From Stenotrophomonas nematodicola (GTDB taxonomy: Bacteria; Pseudomonadota; Gammaproteobacteria; Xanthomonadales; Xanthomonadaceae), in contig NZ_WIAY01000007.1 in NCBI RefSeq assembly GCF_009467805.1, positions 1 to 64,000 of the forward strand: a stretch of 64,000 nucleotides of DNA, given 5' to 3'. Within the stretch, counting starts at the first letter, position 1; every line of letters starts with the position of its first letter. Of the stretch, positions 6,914 to 16,035 are shown piece after piece. A program made the translations under genes and the position numbers. The notes under the pieces are model-generated. The model saw only the letters and a program-made list of their open reading frames with translations, was not told the origin of the DNA and made no database searches.

Positions 6914-8623
6914 TTACTTGTGATCTCCAGGACATGCGTCGGGTTGGCAGGCCAGCGCCTCCCACACCCGGCCGCGCCGCTGTGCCGGGGTTGTCACCGC
7001 TTCGACCGCTCCCGCACCAAGGCGATCCTGCAACTGCTGCAGATACAGGCTGCGCGGGATCACCACCTGTGACGGGTGCTCCACGATGCCGGCGGGCTCT
7101 TCGGGCTGGAACTTGCCCGGTACGGCATTCCCGATCTCTCCCACGCTCCAGTTCATCGCATGCGGCGGCGCCTGCAGCACGTAGTGCGCGCTGCCCGTGT
7201 TCCAGAACATCTGCTGCGCGCCGGCCCAGCCGTGGCCGGACCCGCTGCGACGCCGGTTCTGTGCCCGAAGCTGAGTGTCGCGGGTGTTGTCGTACAACGT
7301 GCCGGTGGCCCAGCGATGGTGCGGGCCGCTGTCGTTGGTGCCGTCCACGGCCAGGCAGTCCAGGAAAACGTTTGGCCCGGGGGTGAGCGCGCCGGTGACG
7401 ACGCTGTGCCGGGCGTGCTCGGCATAGCAGCGCTGGGTCAGGTTGAACGACGCGTTGCCTTCGTAGTTGTACGCGTAGCGGCGCATGCCCTCGGTCTGCC
7501 CATAGCGCGGGTCCAGATAAGCCAGATCCTGGAACGTGTTGAAGTGGGCGCCGTCGTGCGCGGTGATGCCGTGTGAGACATAGCGCAGCGTGACATTGCG
7601 CACCCATGAATCACGCACACCGCTGAAACGGATGGCTGTGTACGGCCCACTATCGGGCGTACCCACAGCCGTGCCGGTGTGCGGGTTGCCTTCCAGACGC
7701 AGGTCCTCGATGCCGACCTCGCCGATGCGCTGCACAGCGACGCGATACACCGTGCCGCCGCCGAAGCGGCGCTCGATCGCATCCACCACCGGTGCGTCCA
7801 GCACCAGTGCGTCGCGATCCACGGCGGCCACCACGCGCGTGTAGTCCATCGCGAAGCCGTCGGGCGTCCAGCCATAGCGGGCGGTATCGATCCCGTCGGC
7901 ACCCAGCCAGGCGGCATTGGGCGTGCGACGCAGAATGAGGGTGTCGCCCTCGCGATACCCGGCGGTGGAGGCCAGCGGCACCCGCATTGCCCCCACCGGC
8001 ACGAACGCGGCGCTGATGGTGGACGACGGCAGGCCGGCAGTGTCCACCAACCGGGAGGGCTCGCGGTTGCCCACCTCGATGATCCGACCCTGCCGGCCGG
8101 TGTAGGTCGAACGGATGATCGTGCCGTTGCCGCCGCGCCCTTCACCGCGCAGCACAACGCCGCCGCTGCGGATGACCAGCCCGTTCGAGACGGTGTAGCG
8201 CCCGCGCGTGAGCAGGACGACACCGCGCATGCCGTGCGCATCGGGCGTGCGCGCACTCACCGTGTCGATGGCCTGCTGGATGCGCGCGTGGTCGTCGCCG
8301 CCAGCGGAGGGAGCAAGCACCACGCGGACGGGGAGCGAGGCGGGCGCAGGCAGCGCTACGCCACCGCCGCGGTAGCCGGCGCGCGAGAAGTCCGGAACGA
8401 TATGCCGGGCCTGCGTGCCACCGCGCTCGCGGTACATGCCGTAGCGCAATCGGCCATTGCTGCCTGGTGCGACCAGCGGCGCGTCTGCGGCCGTATTGAT
8501 GGGATGGGTGAAGAATGCGGTGGAGCCGGGCCCATCCGCGGCGTGCAGCACCGTGGGCGCGCACGCGGCGAAGGCGATCAAGGCAAGCGCGGCGATTCTG
8601 CGGGACGGCGGCAACGGGCGCAT
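6914..8623 (-). CDS. Secreted right-handed parallel beta-helix protein (pectate-lyase-like fold)
   Basis: From ATG 8623 the protein has 569 residues. The signal sequence RRIAALALIAFAACAPTVLHA could be cut as a lipoprotein (FAAC) or a normal Sec signal (LHA). The body has the pattern of a beta-helix: DDHARIQQAIDTVSA (a segment typical of pectate-lyase-like proteins), GVVLLTRGRYTVSNGLVIRS, VVLRGEGRGGNGTII, then repeated short strands through GIEDLRLEGNP and WVRNVTLRYVSHGI. The substrate is probably a polysaccharide but no catalytic set could be named. A longer frame up to 8800 has no good start. A decayed paralogue with an internal deletion lies at 10886-11302. Confidence 0.75.
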   Translation of the reverse strand: MRPLPPSRRIAALALIAFAACAPTVLHAADGPGSTAFFTHPINTAADAPLVAPGSNGRLRYGMYRERGGTQARHIVPDFSRAGYRGGGVALPAPASLPVRVVLAPSAGGDDHARIQQAIDTVSARTPDAHGMRGVVLLTRGRYTVSNGLVIRSGGVVLRGEGRGGNGTIIRSTYTGRQGRIIEVGNREPSRLVDTAGLPSSTISAAFVPVGAMRVPLASTAGYREGDTLILRRTPNAAWLGADGIDTARYGWTPDGFAMDYTRVVAAVDRDALVLDAPVVDAIERRFGGGTVYRVAVQRIGEVGIEDLRLEGNPHTGTAVGTPDSGPYTAIRFSGVRDSWVRNVTLRYVSHGITAHDGAHFNTFQDLAYLDPRYGQTEGMRRYAYNYEGNASFNLTQRCYAEHARHSVVTGALTPGPNVFLDCLAVDGTNDSGPHHRWATGTLYDNTRDTQLRAQNRRRSGSGHGWAGAQQMFWNTGSAHYVLQAPPHAMNWSVGEIGNAVPGKFQPEEPAGIVEHPSQVVIPRSLYLQQLQDRLGAGAVEAVTTPAQRRGRVWEALACQPDACPGDHK

Positions 8624-8800
8624 TCGGGTGGTTTCATCCGTGAACGGGCAGGCGCTGATGGTAGCAATGCACTGCGGGGTGCCGGCGGGCATCGCAGGAC
8701 CGATAGTGCGTCGGCTTGCCAGCGGGGCCCGGCAGCCCCAGGATCGAACCTGTCGTTTCCACTCTGACGCAGGAGGAGGCCTGTCAGGCCCTTGACCCAT

Positions 8801-9124
8801 ATGGAAAGTGCTGATCGCATAACGCTTGATGATCTGTCAGATGTTCGCAAGGCCGTAGCGGTCATGCGCTCACGATCAATTCTTGCAGCCGCTGCGGGTG
8901 GACCCATCTTCAGTGCGCTTCTGGCCACGGCGTGGCTTTGGCTGCATCCGGGTGGGGTATCCGTGGCTGTCGTTCTAGCTGTTGTGAGCTATTTGCTGTT
9001 CGGCCTGCCGCTCCTCGTGCGCTGGATTCTGCACTGGCGCAGAATCCATCAGCGCCTCACGGACGTCGAGGTGCGGGTCAACGCAGGTGAAACGGTGTAC
9101 GGGTCGGAGGTGCGGTTCCGCTAG
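8801..9124 (+). CDS. Small two-helix membrane protein, unknown function
   Basis: The protein has 107 residues from ATG 8801. A polar N-terminus (MESADRITLDDLSDVRKAV) is followed by two closely spaced membrane helices (about residues 26-45 and 50-70) and a basic, probably cytoplasmic tail (HWRRIHQRLTDVEVRVN). AGGAGGAGG at 8771-8779 would better fit a TTG start at 8792, so the start is uncertain by three residues. It is divergent from the beta-helix gene. No family recognised. Confidence 0.6.
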   Translation: MESADRITLDDLSDVRKAVAVMRSRSILAAAAGGPIFSALLATAWLWLHPGGVSVAVVLAVVSYLLFGLPLLVRWILHWRRIHQRLTDVEVRVNAGETVYGSEVRFR

Positions 9125-9304
9125 CCCCGTGCCCGAATCGAGCCTGGCGCCGACCCCGGCGCCTGGGTCCGCTCATCCCCCCGCTTGTTGGACGGCGGCG
9201 GCCCTTCTATGATCGAGCCGCGTCAGGTAAGCGCCCGTCTACGCGACAGTCTGGGCACGTCGTGCAAGTGGCTTCCGGGTCCATCCATTGGAAGGGTTTC
9301 GCTC

Positions 9305-9694
9305 ATGGCTGCTGTCATCCGCGTGTTGATGGTCCTCTCCGTTGCTCTTCTATCGAGCGCGTTGCTTCTGCCCCTGGAACGCTCCGTGCACGTGGAATTT
9401 TCATTGGATCAACCGCCTCCAATGTGGGTCTTCGGTGCGTTTGTGCTGCTGGTGGGCGTGGTCACTGGCGCCGCAGCATGGACAGGGCTCGTGCGGTTCA
9501 GGCGGTGGGGGCGTCCGCTCGCCATCGTTGCCTCTGCCCTGATCGTCCTGGCGGCAGGGCTGCTGGCACAATCGCCACTGATGGGGCAGGTGAGTGGACT
9601 TGGCATCGCGCTATTTGCTGCCGCTGCGTCAGCGTGGCTGTGCGGTGTCGCCCTGTCCTATCACCCGCTTGTTGCGTCGCGCTTCCAGGCATGA
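9305..9694 (+). CDS. Small four-helix membrane protein, unknown function
   Basis: ATG 9305 follows GGAAGGG and gives 129 residues with four predicted membrane segments: VLMVLSVALLSSALLL, MWVFGAFVLLVGVVTGAAAW, PLAIVASALIVLAAGLLA and GLGIALFAAAASAWLCGVAL. There are no charged motifs suggesting transport or catalysis. Upstream in-frame starts would add a polar extension without a ribosome site. The family is not recognised. Confidence 0.6.
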   Translation: MAAVIRVLMVLSVALLSSALLLPLERSVHVEFSLDQPPPMWVFGAFVLLVGVVTGAAAWTGLVRFRRWGRPLAIVASALIVLAAGLLAQSPLMGQVSGLGIALFAAAASAWLCGVALSYHPLVASRFQA

Positions 9695-9707
9695 GTGCTG
9701 TCAACCA

Positions 9708-10205
9708 ATGCGTCGAACGATCCTCCAGGATGTTGCCAACACGCTTTGCCACATGCTGGTCGGCTGGCGCATGGGCGATGATTTTGACGTCCTTGCAGCG
9801 CTTCCGGATGGCACGCTCGTCGTTGATGTCCTCGCAGGCACCGCCATCCACAGTGCGGCGGGAGCTGTCCACCTCCGTATCGCAGGCGAGTTGCAGGCAT
9901 GGTTCCACCATCGCCTGAACGTCATCCAGATTCCCGTTCAGGCTCTGTCGTCGGCACAGGTGGTGGCCGAGATCCGCACGGATCGCCTCGCTACCAACCG
10001 CAAACGGATCGTCTCGTTTGACGTCTCCGTACGTTCGGTGATTTCCACCGACGAATGCCGTTACACCGGCAAGCTGCATGAGGTGCACCGCTGGCATTCG
10101 CGGGTGCCGACTACCTGCGGCCCGGGGAGGATGGCGCCCTGGCGCACCGTAGTCTGCTTCCGGTCGGCATCCGGCCAACGAGAGCGTTGCGAAACGCATC
10201 AGTGA
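9708..10205 (+). CDS. Hypothetical protein, possibly frameshifted near its end
   Basis: ATG 9708 lies 14 bases after the previous gene and gives 165 residues. The first 130 read like a soluble globular protein (RMGDDFDVLAALPDGTLVVD, GAVHLRIAGELQAWFHHRL). From about 10100 the frame turns to Arg, Cys and Trp and looks unnatural. The neighbouring frame there gives ADYLRPGEDGALAHRSLLPV and runs to a stop overlapping the next gene's ATG, so a one-base indel is plausible. No family recognised. Confidence 0.5.
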   Translation: MRRTILQDVANTLCHMLVGWRMGDDFDVLAALPDGTLVVDVLAGTAIHSAAGAVHLRIAGELQAWFHHRLNVIQIPVQALSSAQVVAEIRTDRLATNRKRIVSFDVSVRSVISTDECRYTGKLHEVHRWHSRVPTTCGPGRMAPWRTVVCFRSASGQRERCETHQ

Positions 10206-10263
10206 TCTGGATTACCATCCATTCGGGCCGATCCGGTCCACGGGAACCCATCAGGGGGGCGTC

Positions 10264-10905
10264 ATGAAGCGCGCGGTTCTTGCCGTAATCACAAGTGCAG
10301 TCCTGGGCGGATGCGCCACCGTGGACCAGAAGACCACGTTCGATGGCAGCGATGGCAACGCATTTGTCCTGGTCGCTGCCGACAACGTGCCTGATCGGGG
10401 CGTGAGCAGCCACAGCTTCGTCTTCAGCAGGGTCGACCTGCAGTCTTCAACCTTCCTGCCGGAGTGGTTCTCCATTACCTTCGACGGCGGAGCGGGCACG
10501 TTCGTCGTCGACGAATTGAAGAAGCCAGAAGGTCTCAATACGACGCTGCGTTTCGGTGCCCGTTCCGTGGTGCCCGGCGACTATGCCTATGCGGCGAGGC
10601 GGGATCTGCAGGGCAATCTGCAGACAGAGCACTGCTATGCCAAGGGGGCGGGCGTGTTCCGTATCGTTGCGGGCAAGACCAACGTCATTTCGCTTGGTGA
10701 TGTGCTCAACGACATGGGCAGCGATCCTGACGTCGCGCTGGATCAGGGCGCGACGATTCTGACCGCGTATCCGAAGATCAGCGCGCCGCTCGTGCAGGCG
10801 CAGCAGGTGGGTTCGATCACGTTCCCGCCGGCGAAGTCGCTGGGCTGGGAGGGCTGCCTGAACCGGAATGTCACGGCCTTGACGGTCATTTCGGCAACAC
10901 CGTAG
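10264..10905 (+). CDS. Putative lipoprotein, unknown function
   Basis: The 213-residue protein has a short lipoprotein signal (MKRAVLAVITSAVLGGCATV; lipobox LGGC, Cys 17). The mature part is beta-rich with no recognised domain; it contains SSHSFVFSRVDLQSSTFLPE, an ARSVVPGDYAYAARR segment and two late cysteines (EHCYAK and WEGCLN). It should be anchored in the outer membrane or periplasmic face. The stop codon overlaps the 3' end of the beta-helix pseudogene on the other strand. Confidence 0.65.
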   Translation: MKRAVLAVITSAVLGGCATVDQKTTFDGSDGNAFVLVAADNVPDRGVSSHSFVFSRVDLQSSTFLPEWFSITFDGGAGTFVVDELKKPEGLNTTLRFGARSVVPGDYAYAARRDLQGNLQTEHCYAKGAGVFRIVAGKTNVISLGDVLNDMGSDPDVALDQGATILTAYPKISAPLVQAQQVGSITFPPAKSLGWEGCLNRNVTALTVISATP

Positions 10906-11302
10906 GTCGTGGCCCAGGTGACGCGTCAGTGAGCTCGCGTTGATACGTACGCCATTCCCCCGCACCAGCGGCCAGACTGTCCCGGATGCGTCCATCACGG
11001 AACTGTTGCAGATAGAGACTGCGAGGTGTCGTCACCTGGCCCATCGACTGCACCATCCCCGCTGGTTCCTCAGGCGGGAACTTCCCAGATCCAATGGTGC
11101 ACAACATGGCGTAGTCGCTGGGCGTCCATCGGTATCGTGCGGTATCGATGCCCTCGGGGCCGACCCAGCAGGCATTGGGTTCCCTCGTGATCGACACCGT
11201 ATCGCCTGGGCGATAACCGGCTGCGGACGCGACGTTGATCCGCATCGCCCCGCGCGCGGGCAACCGGGGCAGGCAGGTCCGCCCTTGGCCGGAAGTCCCC
11301 AT
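10886..11302 (-). pseudogene. Decayed, internally deleted paralogue of the beta-helix protein
   Basis: The translation matches two separated stretches of the protein at 6914-8623. One is GAMRINVASAAGYRPGDTVS to GIDTARYRWTPSDYAM (the intact copy has GAMRVPLASTAGYREGDTL and GIDTARYGWTPDGFAM). It is followed directly by SGKFPPEEPAGMVQSMGQV and RSLYLQQFRDG, which belong to the C-terminus. About 270 residues of the helix in between are missing, as are the signal peptide and N-terminal half. The rest of 10906-11469 shows no other gene. Confidence 0.8.
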
Positions 11303-11469
11303 CGACCCCGAAACGATCTACAGCGCTCCGAAGGCCTGGATGCCTCCGGAACGGAAAGTCCGTAAGCTCATTGCTTCACGCCCCGTATCCTCGGCGTCCG
11401 GTCGTTCGGGCAGCAGTCGAGCGGCCGGTTCTCCAGTCCTGTGATTTCACTGTCGTGGAAGGATCTTTG

Positions 11470-12984
11470 ATGCTCAGGGTTACCCGCAAAGCCCTTGTAA
11501 CTCGGGTTCCACGTCCACGCCAAATCCGCCTCAGGGTGGTATCCATCGTACTGATGTCGGCCGCGCTGTCCGTATCCGCGCAGGCGTTGTCGCCTGCCGA
11601 CGAATCCCGGATTGCCAGAGTGGAACAGGGCCTTTCGACTCGTGTGGTCGTCAAGGACGCACCCGGCCAGAAGATGTCGCTTGTCGAACGCATGGCGTTC
11701 CATGACGTTCCTGCTGTCAGCATTGCCCTCATCAATAATGGACGCGTCGAATGGACACGTGCCTACGGCGTGCTCGATGCGGCCAGCCGGCGGCCCGCCA
11801 CGACAGCAAGCCTGTTCCAGGCTGGCTCGGTCAGCAAGTCGATCACTGCACTGGGCGCGCTGCACCTGGTTGAGCAGGGCGTGTTGTCTTTGGACGATCC
11901 TGCGAACGGGCAGCTCAGCAGCTGGAAGATCCCGGACAACCACTTCACCCAGCAAGGTCCTGTCACGTTACGCGGTCTACTCAACCACAGTGCGGGCATG
12001 AACATACATGGCTTCCACGGCTACGCCCAAGGTCAAGCAGTACCTTCACTGCTCCAGGTGCTGGATGGCGTGGCGCCAGCCAACTCCGAACCGGTCCGCG
12101 TAGAGGCGATACCCGGCACAGAATGGAAATACTCCGGAGGCGGCTACAGCGTTGTTCAACTGATGATGACCGAAACGCGTGGCAAGCCGTTTCCCGAGCT
12201 GATGCAGGAGCTGGTCCTCGACCCACTGCAGATGAGGGACAGTACGTTCGCCATGACCTTGGCGCCGGCGTTGCAGGCACGGGCCGCAATGGGGCATCAC
12301 ACCAACGGGGCGCCCGTTTCCGGCGGGTGGCATGTGTACCCCGAATCGGCGGCGGCCGCGCTTTGGTCCACACCGACGGATCTGGCCAGGGTGGTCGTCG
12401 ATATCCAGCAAACGCAGTCCGGCAAGCCCGGCAAGCTGCTGTCCAGTGGAATGATTGCCACGATGCTGAGCCGTGGGTTGGGCGAGTACGGCCTGGGGTT
12501 TTACGTTGAACAGCTGGGCGACGGCGTCAGCTTCGCGCACTCGGGCGGCACCGACGGGTTCCGCTCGCAGCTGTATGGCTACACCCACACGGGGCAAGGC
12601 GTGGTGGTGATGACCAACAGCGACAACGGTGCCGCCCTGATTGACGAGATTCTTGTGAGCGTTGCCGCCGAATATGGCTGGCCAGAGTTCCAGATCACCG
12701 AGAAGGTCGCGCTGCGATCCGATCCGGTTGGCAACGCGATGCTTGTGGGCAACTACATCCTGGTGGAGAAACCTGCACAGGTCATTGCCGAAGGCGATCG
12801 GCTGTATCTCCGGAGCGAATTGTTCGGCGAGCGACCGATAGAGCTGTTTGCACAGTCCAAGACCCGGTTTTTCATGACCGCACAAGACATGACGGTTGAG
12901 TTCCAGCAGGTAGGTAAGGACAAGGAAAACGGCTTTTTGCTGAAGCGCGGAAACAACACCTATATCGCCACCCCAGCGCAATAG
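11470..12984 (+). CDS. Secreted serine hydrolase of the beta-lactamase/penicillin-binding-protein-like family
   Basis: From ATG 11470 (GGAAGGA upstream) the protein has 504 residues. A basic N-region precedes the signal segment LRVVSIVLMSAALSVSAQA. The beta-lactamase fold shows the SxxK motif in FQAGSVSKSITALG (Ser nucleophile, Lys base), the Tyr motif in EWKYSGGGYS, and a late HSGGTDGF block replacing KTG. A C-terminal beta domain of about 100 residues (LVGNYILVEKPAQVIAEGD) resembles the extra domain of many class C-like esterases and D-aminopeptidases. It may act as an esterase or peptidase; a true beta-lactamase role is not indicated. An earlier in-frame start at 11371 lacks support. Confidence 0.8.
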   Translation: MLRVTRKALVTRVPRPRQIRLRVVSIVLMSAALSVSAQALSPADESRIARVEQGLSTRVVVKDAPGQKMSLVERMAFHDVPAVSIALINNGRVEWTRAYGVLDAASRRPATTASLFQAGSVSKSITALGALHLVEQGVLSLDDPANGQLSSWKIPDNHFTQQGPVTLRGLLNHSAGMNIHGFHGYAQGQAVPSLLQVLDGVAPANSEPVRVEAIPGTEWKYSGGGYSVVQLMMTETRGKPFPELMQELVLDPLQMRDSTFAMTLAPALQARAAMGHHTNGAPVSGGWHVYPESAAAALWSTPTDLARVVVDIQQTQSGKPGKLLSSGMIATMLSRGLGEYGLGFYVEQLGDGVSFAHSGGTDGFRSQLYGYTHTGQGVVVMTNSDNGAALIDEILVSVAAEYGWPEFQITEKVALRSDPVGNAMLVGNYILVEKPAQVIAEGDRLYLRSELFGERPIELFAQSKTRFFMTAQDMTVEFQQVGKDKENGFLLKRGNNTYIATPAQ

Positions 12985-13125
12985 CGGGTAAGCCACTGCT
13001 GTCCAGGGTCCGCCATTGGCCGAACCCGGATGGGAGGGGGCAGGGCGTGATCGGCACGCAGAGGGCTGCCTGGCGCGCGATTGCAGAGGGCGTGCTGTCG
13101 ACGTGATCCGCTCGGGGAAGCGCCA

Positions 13126-14496
13126 TCACTCTGGCGTGGGCTCTGCACAGCGCTCGCTGATCACGGCGCCCTCAATGAAGCTGTCGACAGCCGCTACAAA
13201 GCAGCGAGGCGCCACCAGTGCCAGCAGATGGGCGCCGCGGTCCACCGTGTGGAACGTGACAGGCCCTGACCTGCCAAGCGTGGCAGCGTGTTCCTTGGCG
13301 CCGGCGTACGCGGTATTCGGGTCCAGTGTTCCCTGAATCACCAGCGTCCGCGGGAGGGTGCGCGGACTCGTTCCGAACCATGCATCGCGTGGGTAGCGCG
13401 GAACGCTGCCATTCACCAGCAGACCGGGAATGGGGCTGACGAACAGCGCGTCCTTGGCCTCTTCGTTGACAGTGGCCATGCCGAGCTCCGGCCGGGCGTT
13501 GTTTTCCGAGGCGGCAATGAGCATCACCAGCGGCAAGGCCGGTTGATTGTTTCCACCCTGTCCCAGCTGTGCCAGCGCAACGTTCCAGTCTTTTACCGTG
13601 GCAACCAGCGAGCGGTCGTCGCCGGCGGAAAGATCCTGCACGATCCTCGGGATTCGATCGCGCAACGCAGGGAAGCTCAGCAGCGCGGCGAAGAATCGGC
13701 GCACGTCGCCGCCCGGCACCTCTTTCTGCCAGCCCGCATCCTTCACGGCCAGCAGCGTCCGATAACGCTCGAGGCTACGTTCATCCATGCTGTCCCGGCC
13801 CACCTGGTCGACAAGCGCTGTGCGCCGGCTGAGATCGAACGTTTCAGTGGTTTCGGGCGGCACCAGTCCGTCAAGAATGAGGCCATCCACGCGAAGGTCG
13901 TTGACCTGGAGCGCGCGCAACGCCAGTTGAGTGCCGTAAGAAACGCCATACAGGAGCACCGGGCCGCTGCGATCTGCGTCTGACATCAGGATGCCAAGGT
14001 CCTGCGCGGCCTCGGTAATAGAGAAGGCCGAGGTCCGTTGCAGGTTGGCGTACATGGCGCCGATGCAGGGTCCCCATTCCGTTCCCGCCAGCCCCGTGCC
14101 TTCCGGGCTTTCGGGTGATTCCTGGACGGGGCAGATCCGCGAGGATCGGCCTGTGCCCCGGTGGTCGGGAATCACAAGATCAAATCCGGGAAACGCGCGC
14201 TGGTAGGTCTGGATCAACGGGTACAGGGATGCCCCTGACTCGCCGGGACCACCAGAGAGCAGCCAGACCTCGCCCCGTCTGGTCGTGTCGGCGCTGGCGG
14301 GTATGCGCCGCAGGAACAACGATATGTGCTCGCCTGATGGGTCGGCATGGCGCAGTGGCACATCCATCGATGCGCACTGCGATCCGCGTAAAGCGGGTGA
14401 TGCGTCATCCTCGCAGGCATGCGCCTCCGGCACCGCCGCAGTGGCAGCCAACGGTGCGACCACAAGCAACATCGCCCACACCATACTGCGACACAT
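13126..14496 (-). CDS. Secreted alpha/beta hydrolase, TAP-like (tripeptidyl aminopeptidase type)
   Basis: The 456-residue protein has a signal peptide (MVWAMLLVVAPLAATAAV) and an alpha/beta hydrolase fold. LLSGGPGESG supplies the oxyanion region, VIPDHRGTGRS is typical of proline iminopeptidase-like enzymes, and the nucleophile elbow is GVSYGT. The late acid is in IQGTLDPNTAYAGA and the His in VDRGAHLLAL. The C-terminal part corresponds to the TAP-like domain of Streptomyces tripeptidyl aminopeptidases. Probable role is peptide hydrolysis in the periplasm or outside. Confidence 0.8.
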   Translation of the reverse strand: MCRSMVWAMLLVVAPLAATAAVPEAHACEDDASPALRGSQCASMDVPLRHADPSGEHISLFLRRIPASADTTRRGEVWLLSGGPGESGASLYPLIQTYQRAFPGFDLVIPDHRGTGRSSRICPVQESPESPEGTGLAGTEWGPCIGAMYANLQRTSAFSITEAAQDLGILMSDADRSGPVLLYGVSYGTQLALRALQVNDLRVDGLILDGLVPPETTETFDLSRRTALVDQVGRDSMDERSLERYRTLLAVKDAGWQKEVPGGDVRRFFAALLSFPALRDRIPRIVQDLSAGDDRSLVATVKDWNVALAQLGQGGNNQPALPLVMLIAASENNARPELGMATVNEEAKDALFVSPIPGLLVNGSVPRYPRDAWFGTSPRTLPRTLVIQGTLDPNTAYAGAKEHAATLGRSGPVTFHTVDRGAHLLALVAPRCFVAAVDSFIEGAVISERCAEPTPE

Positions 14497-14867
14497 CGGC
14501 TATCCCCCTGGGTGATCTGGCCACTACGATGAACCGGCCGCGGGATCGAGGCGAATGCCGGAAGTAACCCTGGACTGCCGTCTCTGTCTGCTTCCGGCTG
14601 AGAGGGGCAGGCGCGTGCTGCCACCGCCACGCCCTGGACACGGCATATACACCTTCCGACAGGGGAGTCCACGCCTGACCAGTTGTTCCGTTCGGTCATG
14701 CCGAATACGGGGCCCTTTGACCTTGGGTCCCAGCATTCGTTGACGATGCCAACGTCGGCATCCTGCCGGGATCGCTGCTTTCTGAGCTGCCGGGAGCGGT
14801 TGTACTGAGGTTTGCACCCAGAATCTGGAACAGGTCGCCCATTCCTATCCAAGGCGCCTTGCTTGAC
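14497..14867. other. Gene-free stretch between the TAP-like hydrolase and betT remnant
   Basis: About 370 bases hold no frame with convincing amino-acid composition and no RNA gene that I recognise. The first part presumably contains the promoter of the minus-strand hydrolase. The only clear structure is the hairpin at its downstream edge (14868-14899). Confidence 0.4.
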
Positions 14868-14899
14868 GTCCCGGCCAACCGGCTCCGGTTGGCCGGGAC
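14868..14899. terminator. Perfect 15-bp hairpin after the betT remnant
   Basis: GTCCCGGCCAACCGG pairs fully with CCGGTTGGCCGGGAC across a 2-base centre, 5 bases beyond the betT stop codon on the minus strand. There is no T run on either side, so it is either a rho-assisted 3' stabiliser or a REP-like palindrome. Confidence 0.55.
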
Positions 14900-14904
14900 A
14901 TGGA

Positions 14905-15746
14905 TCAACGAACGTGATCCAGGAACTGGCGGTGGCGCTCGTACTGATCCAGCACATCGTGAATCAACTGCACCTTCGGCCAACCCATGACGTCGTAGTC
15001 TTGTCCGCCCTCGCGCAGGTAGACTTCAGCCCGATAGTGGCGGGTGCCGTCGCTCACTGGGCGACGCGGGTCCTGCAACGCGAAGGTGGGGGGGGCGTAA
15101 GGCTGGGGACGCACGGAGTAGAAGAAGTCCATCTCCTCGCCATGACCTACGCGAAGCCAGGCTCGCCCATCTTCTCCTTCGGTAACTTCAACCGGAAGAT
15201 CCTGCTTGCGCAGCTCCACTGCAACTTCCTGCAGTGCCGGCAGCACGTGATCCCTGATGAAGCCAACAACCTCGATCCTGATGGGGTTGTGAGCAAGCAG
15301 TCTGAGCCTGGCGCGCCAGTCATCGCTGGTGCCCGGAAGCAGTCGTGCTTCACGGGAGATCGAGCGCTTGGTGGCGTCCAGATGCATCGCTTTGAGAAGC
15401 CCCCAGCACATCAGGATCATGACGATCGTAAAGGGAAGGGCGCTGGCGATGGTTGCCGCCTGGAGAGACTCAAGACCGCCTGCGATGAGCAGGGCGACAG
15501 CGATGCCGCCAACCAGCAGCGCCCAGAAGATACGCTGCCAGACCGGAGACTCTTCCTCTCCCTTGGACGTCAGCATGTCGATGACCAGCGCGCCGGAGTC
15601 GGCGGAGGTGACAAAGAACAGCGCGACGAGGACAACGGCGAGTGAAGAGGTGATCATCGTCAGAGGAAGATGGCGCAAGAACTCAAACAACGCCATCGAG
15701 CTGTCATCTGACACGGCCTTGACGAGCTCCTGTACACCCTGCGTCA
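14905..15746 (-). pseudogene. betT: betT remnant: C-terminal part of a BCCT-family choline transporter
   Basis: About 280 residues remain of a BCCT transporter normally 650-700 long. The start of the piece, ALFEFLRHLPLTMI, joins the conserved FFVTSADSGALVIDML helix, two further membrane segments and the long cytoplasmic tail typical of BetT (RLLAHNPIRIEVVGFIRD, DFFYSVRPQPYAPP, YEVxREGGQDYDVMGW-like). Everything before TQGVQELVKAVSDD is gone. On the minus strand upstream of 15746 the sequence is unrelated. The truncation therefore coincides with the edge of the protease island. The tail alone cannot transport choline. Confidence 0.8.
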
Positions 15747-16035
15747 TTGGCGGTCCAGTTCTTATCCTTCCTATGCCAGTATTCAACCTGACCTTGGGCA
15801 TAGGCGCTTTCAAGTGCCCAATACACCGGAGTCGCTCGATTAATGGAGTGCAGCCACTCGTTCAACTCACGCTGTGTTGGGACGGTGGCGGCGTGCACGT
15901 GTTCTGCCAGACCGACCGATAGATTTTCAATTCTGGCGACCATCCCTGCTGCTTTCAAAGAAGGGCTGCTCCAAGCCGAATTGCGCCGGGTGCTTCCAGC
16001 CCTACGCAGACGCCTTTAGCGCCAAAGGACATAAC

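Noticed and set aside
15704..15958. 84-codon minus-strand frame across the betT junction
   Set aside because: The first 70 residues look protein-like, but the frame runs out of register into betT and has only a weak start; kept as an observation, not a gene.
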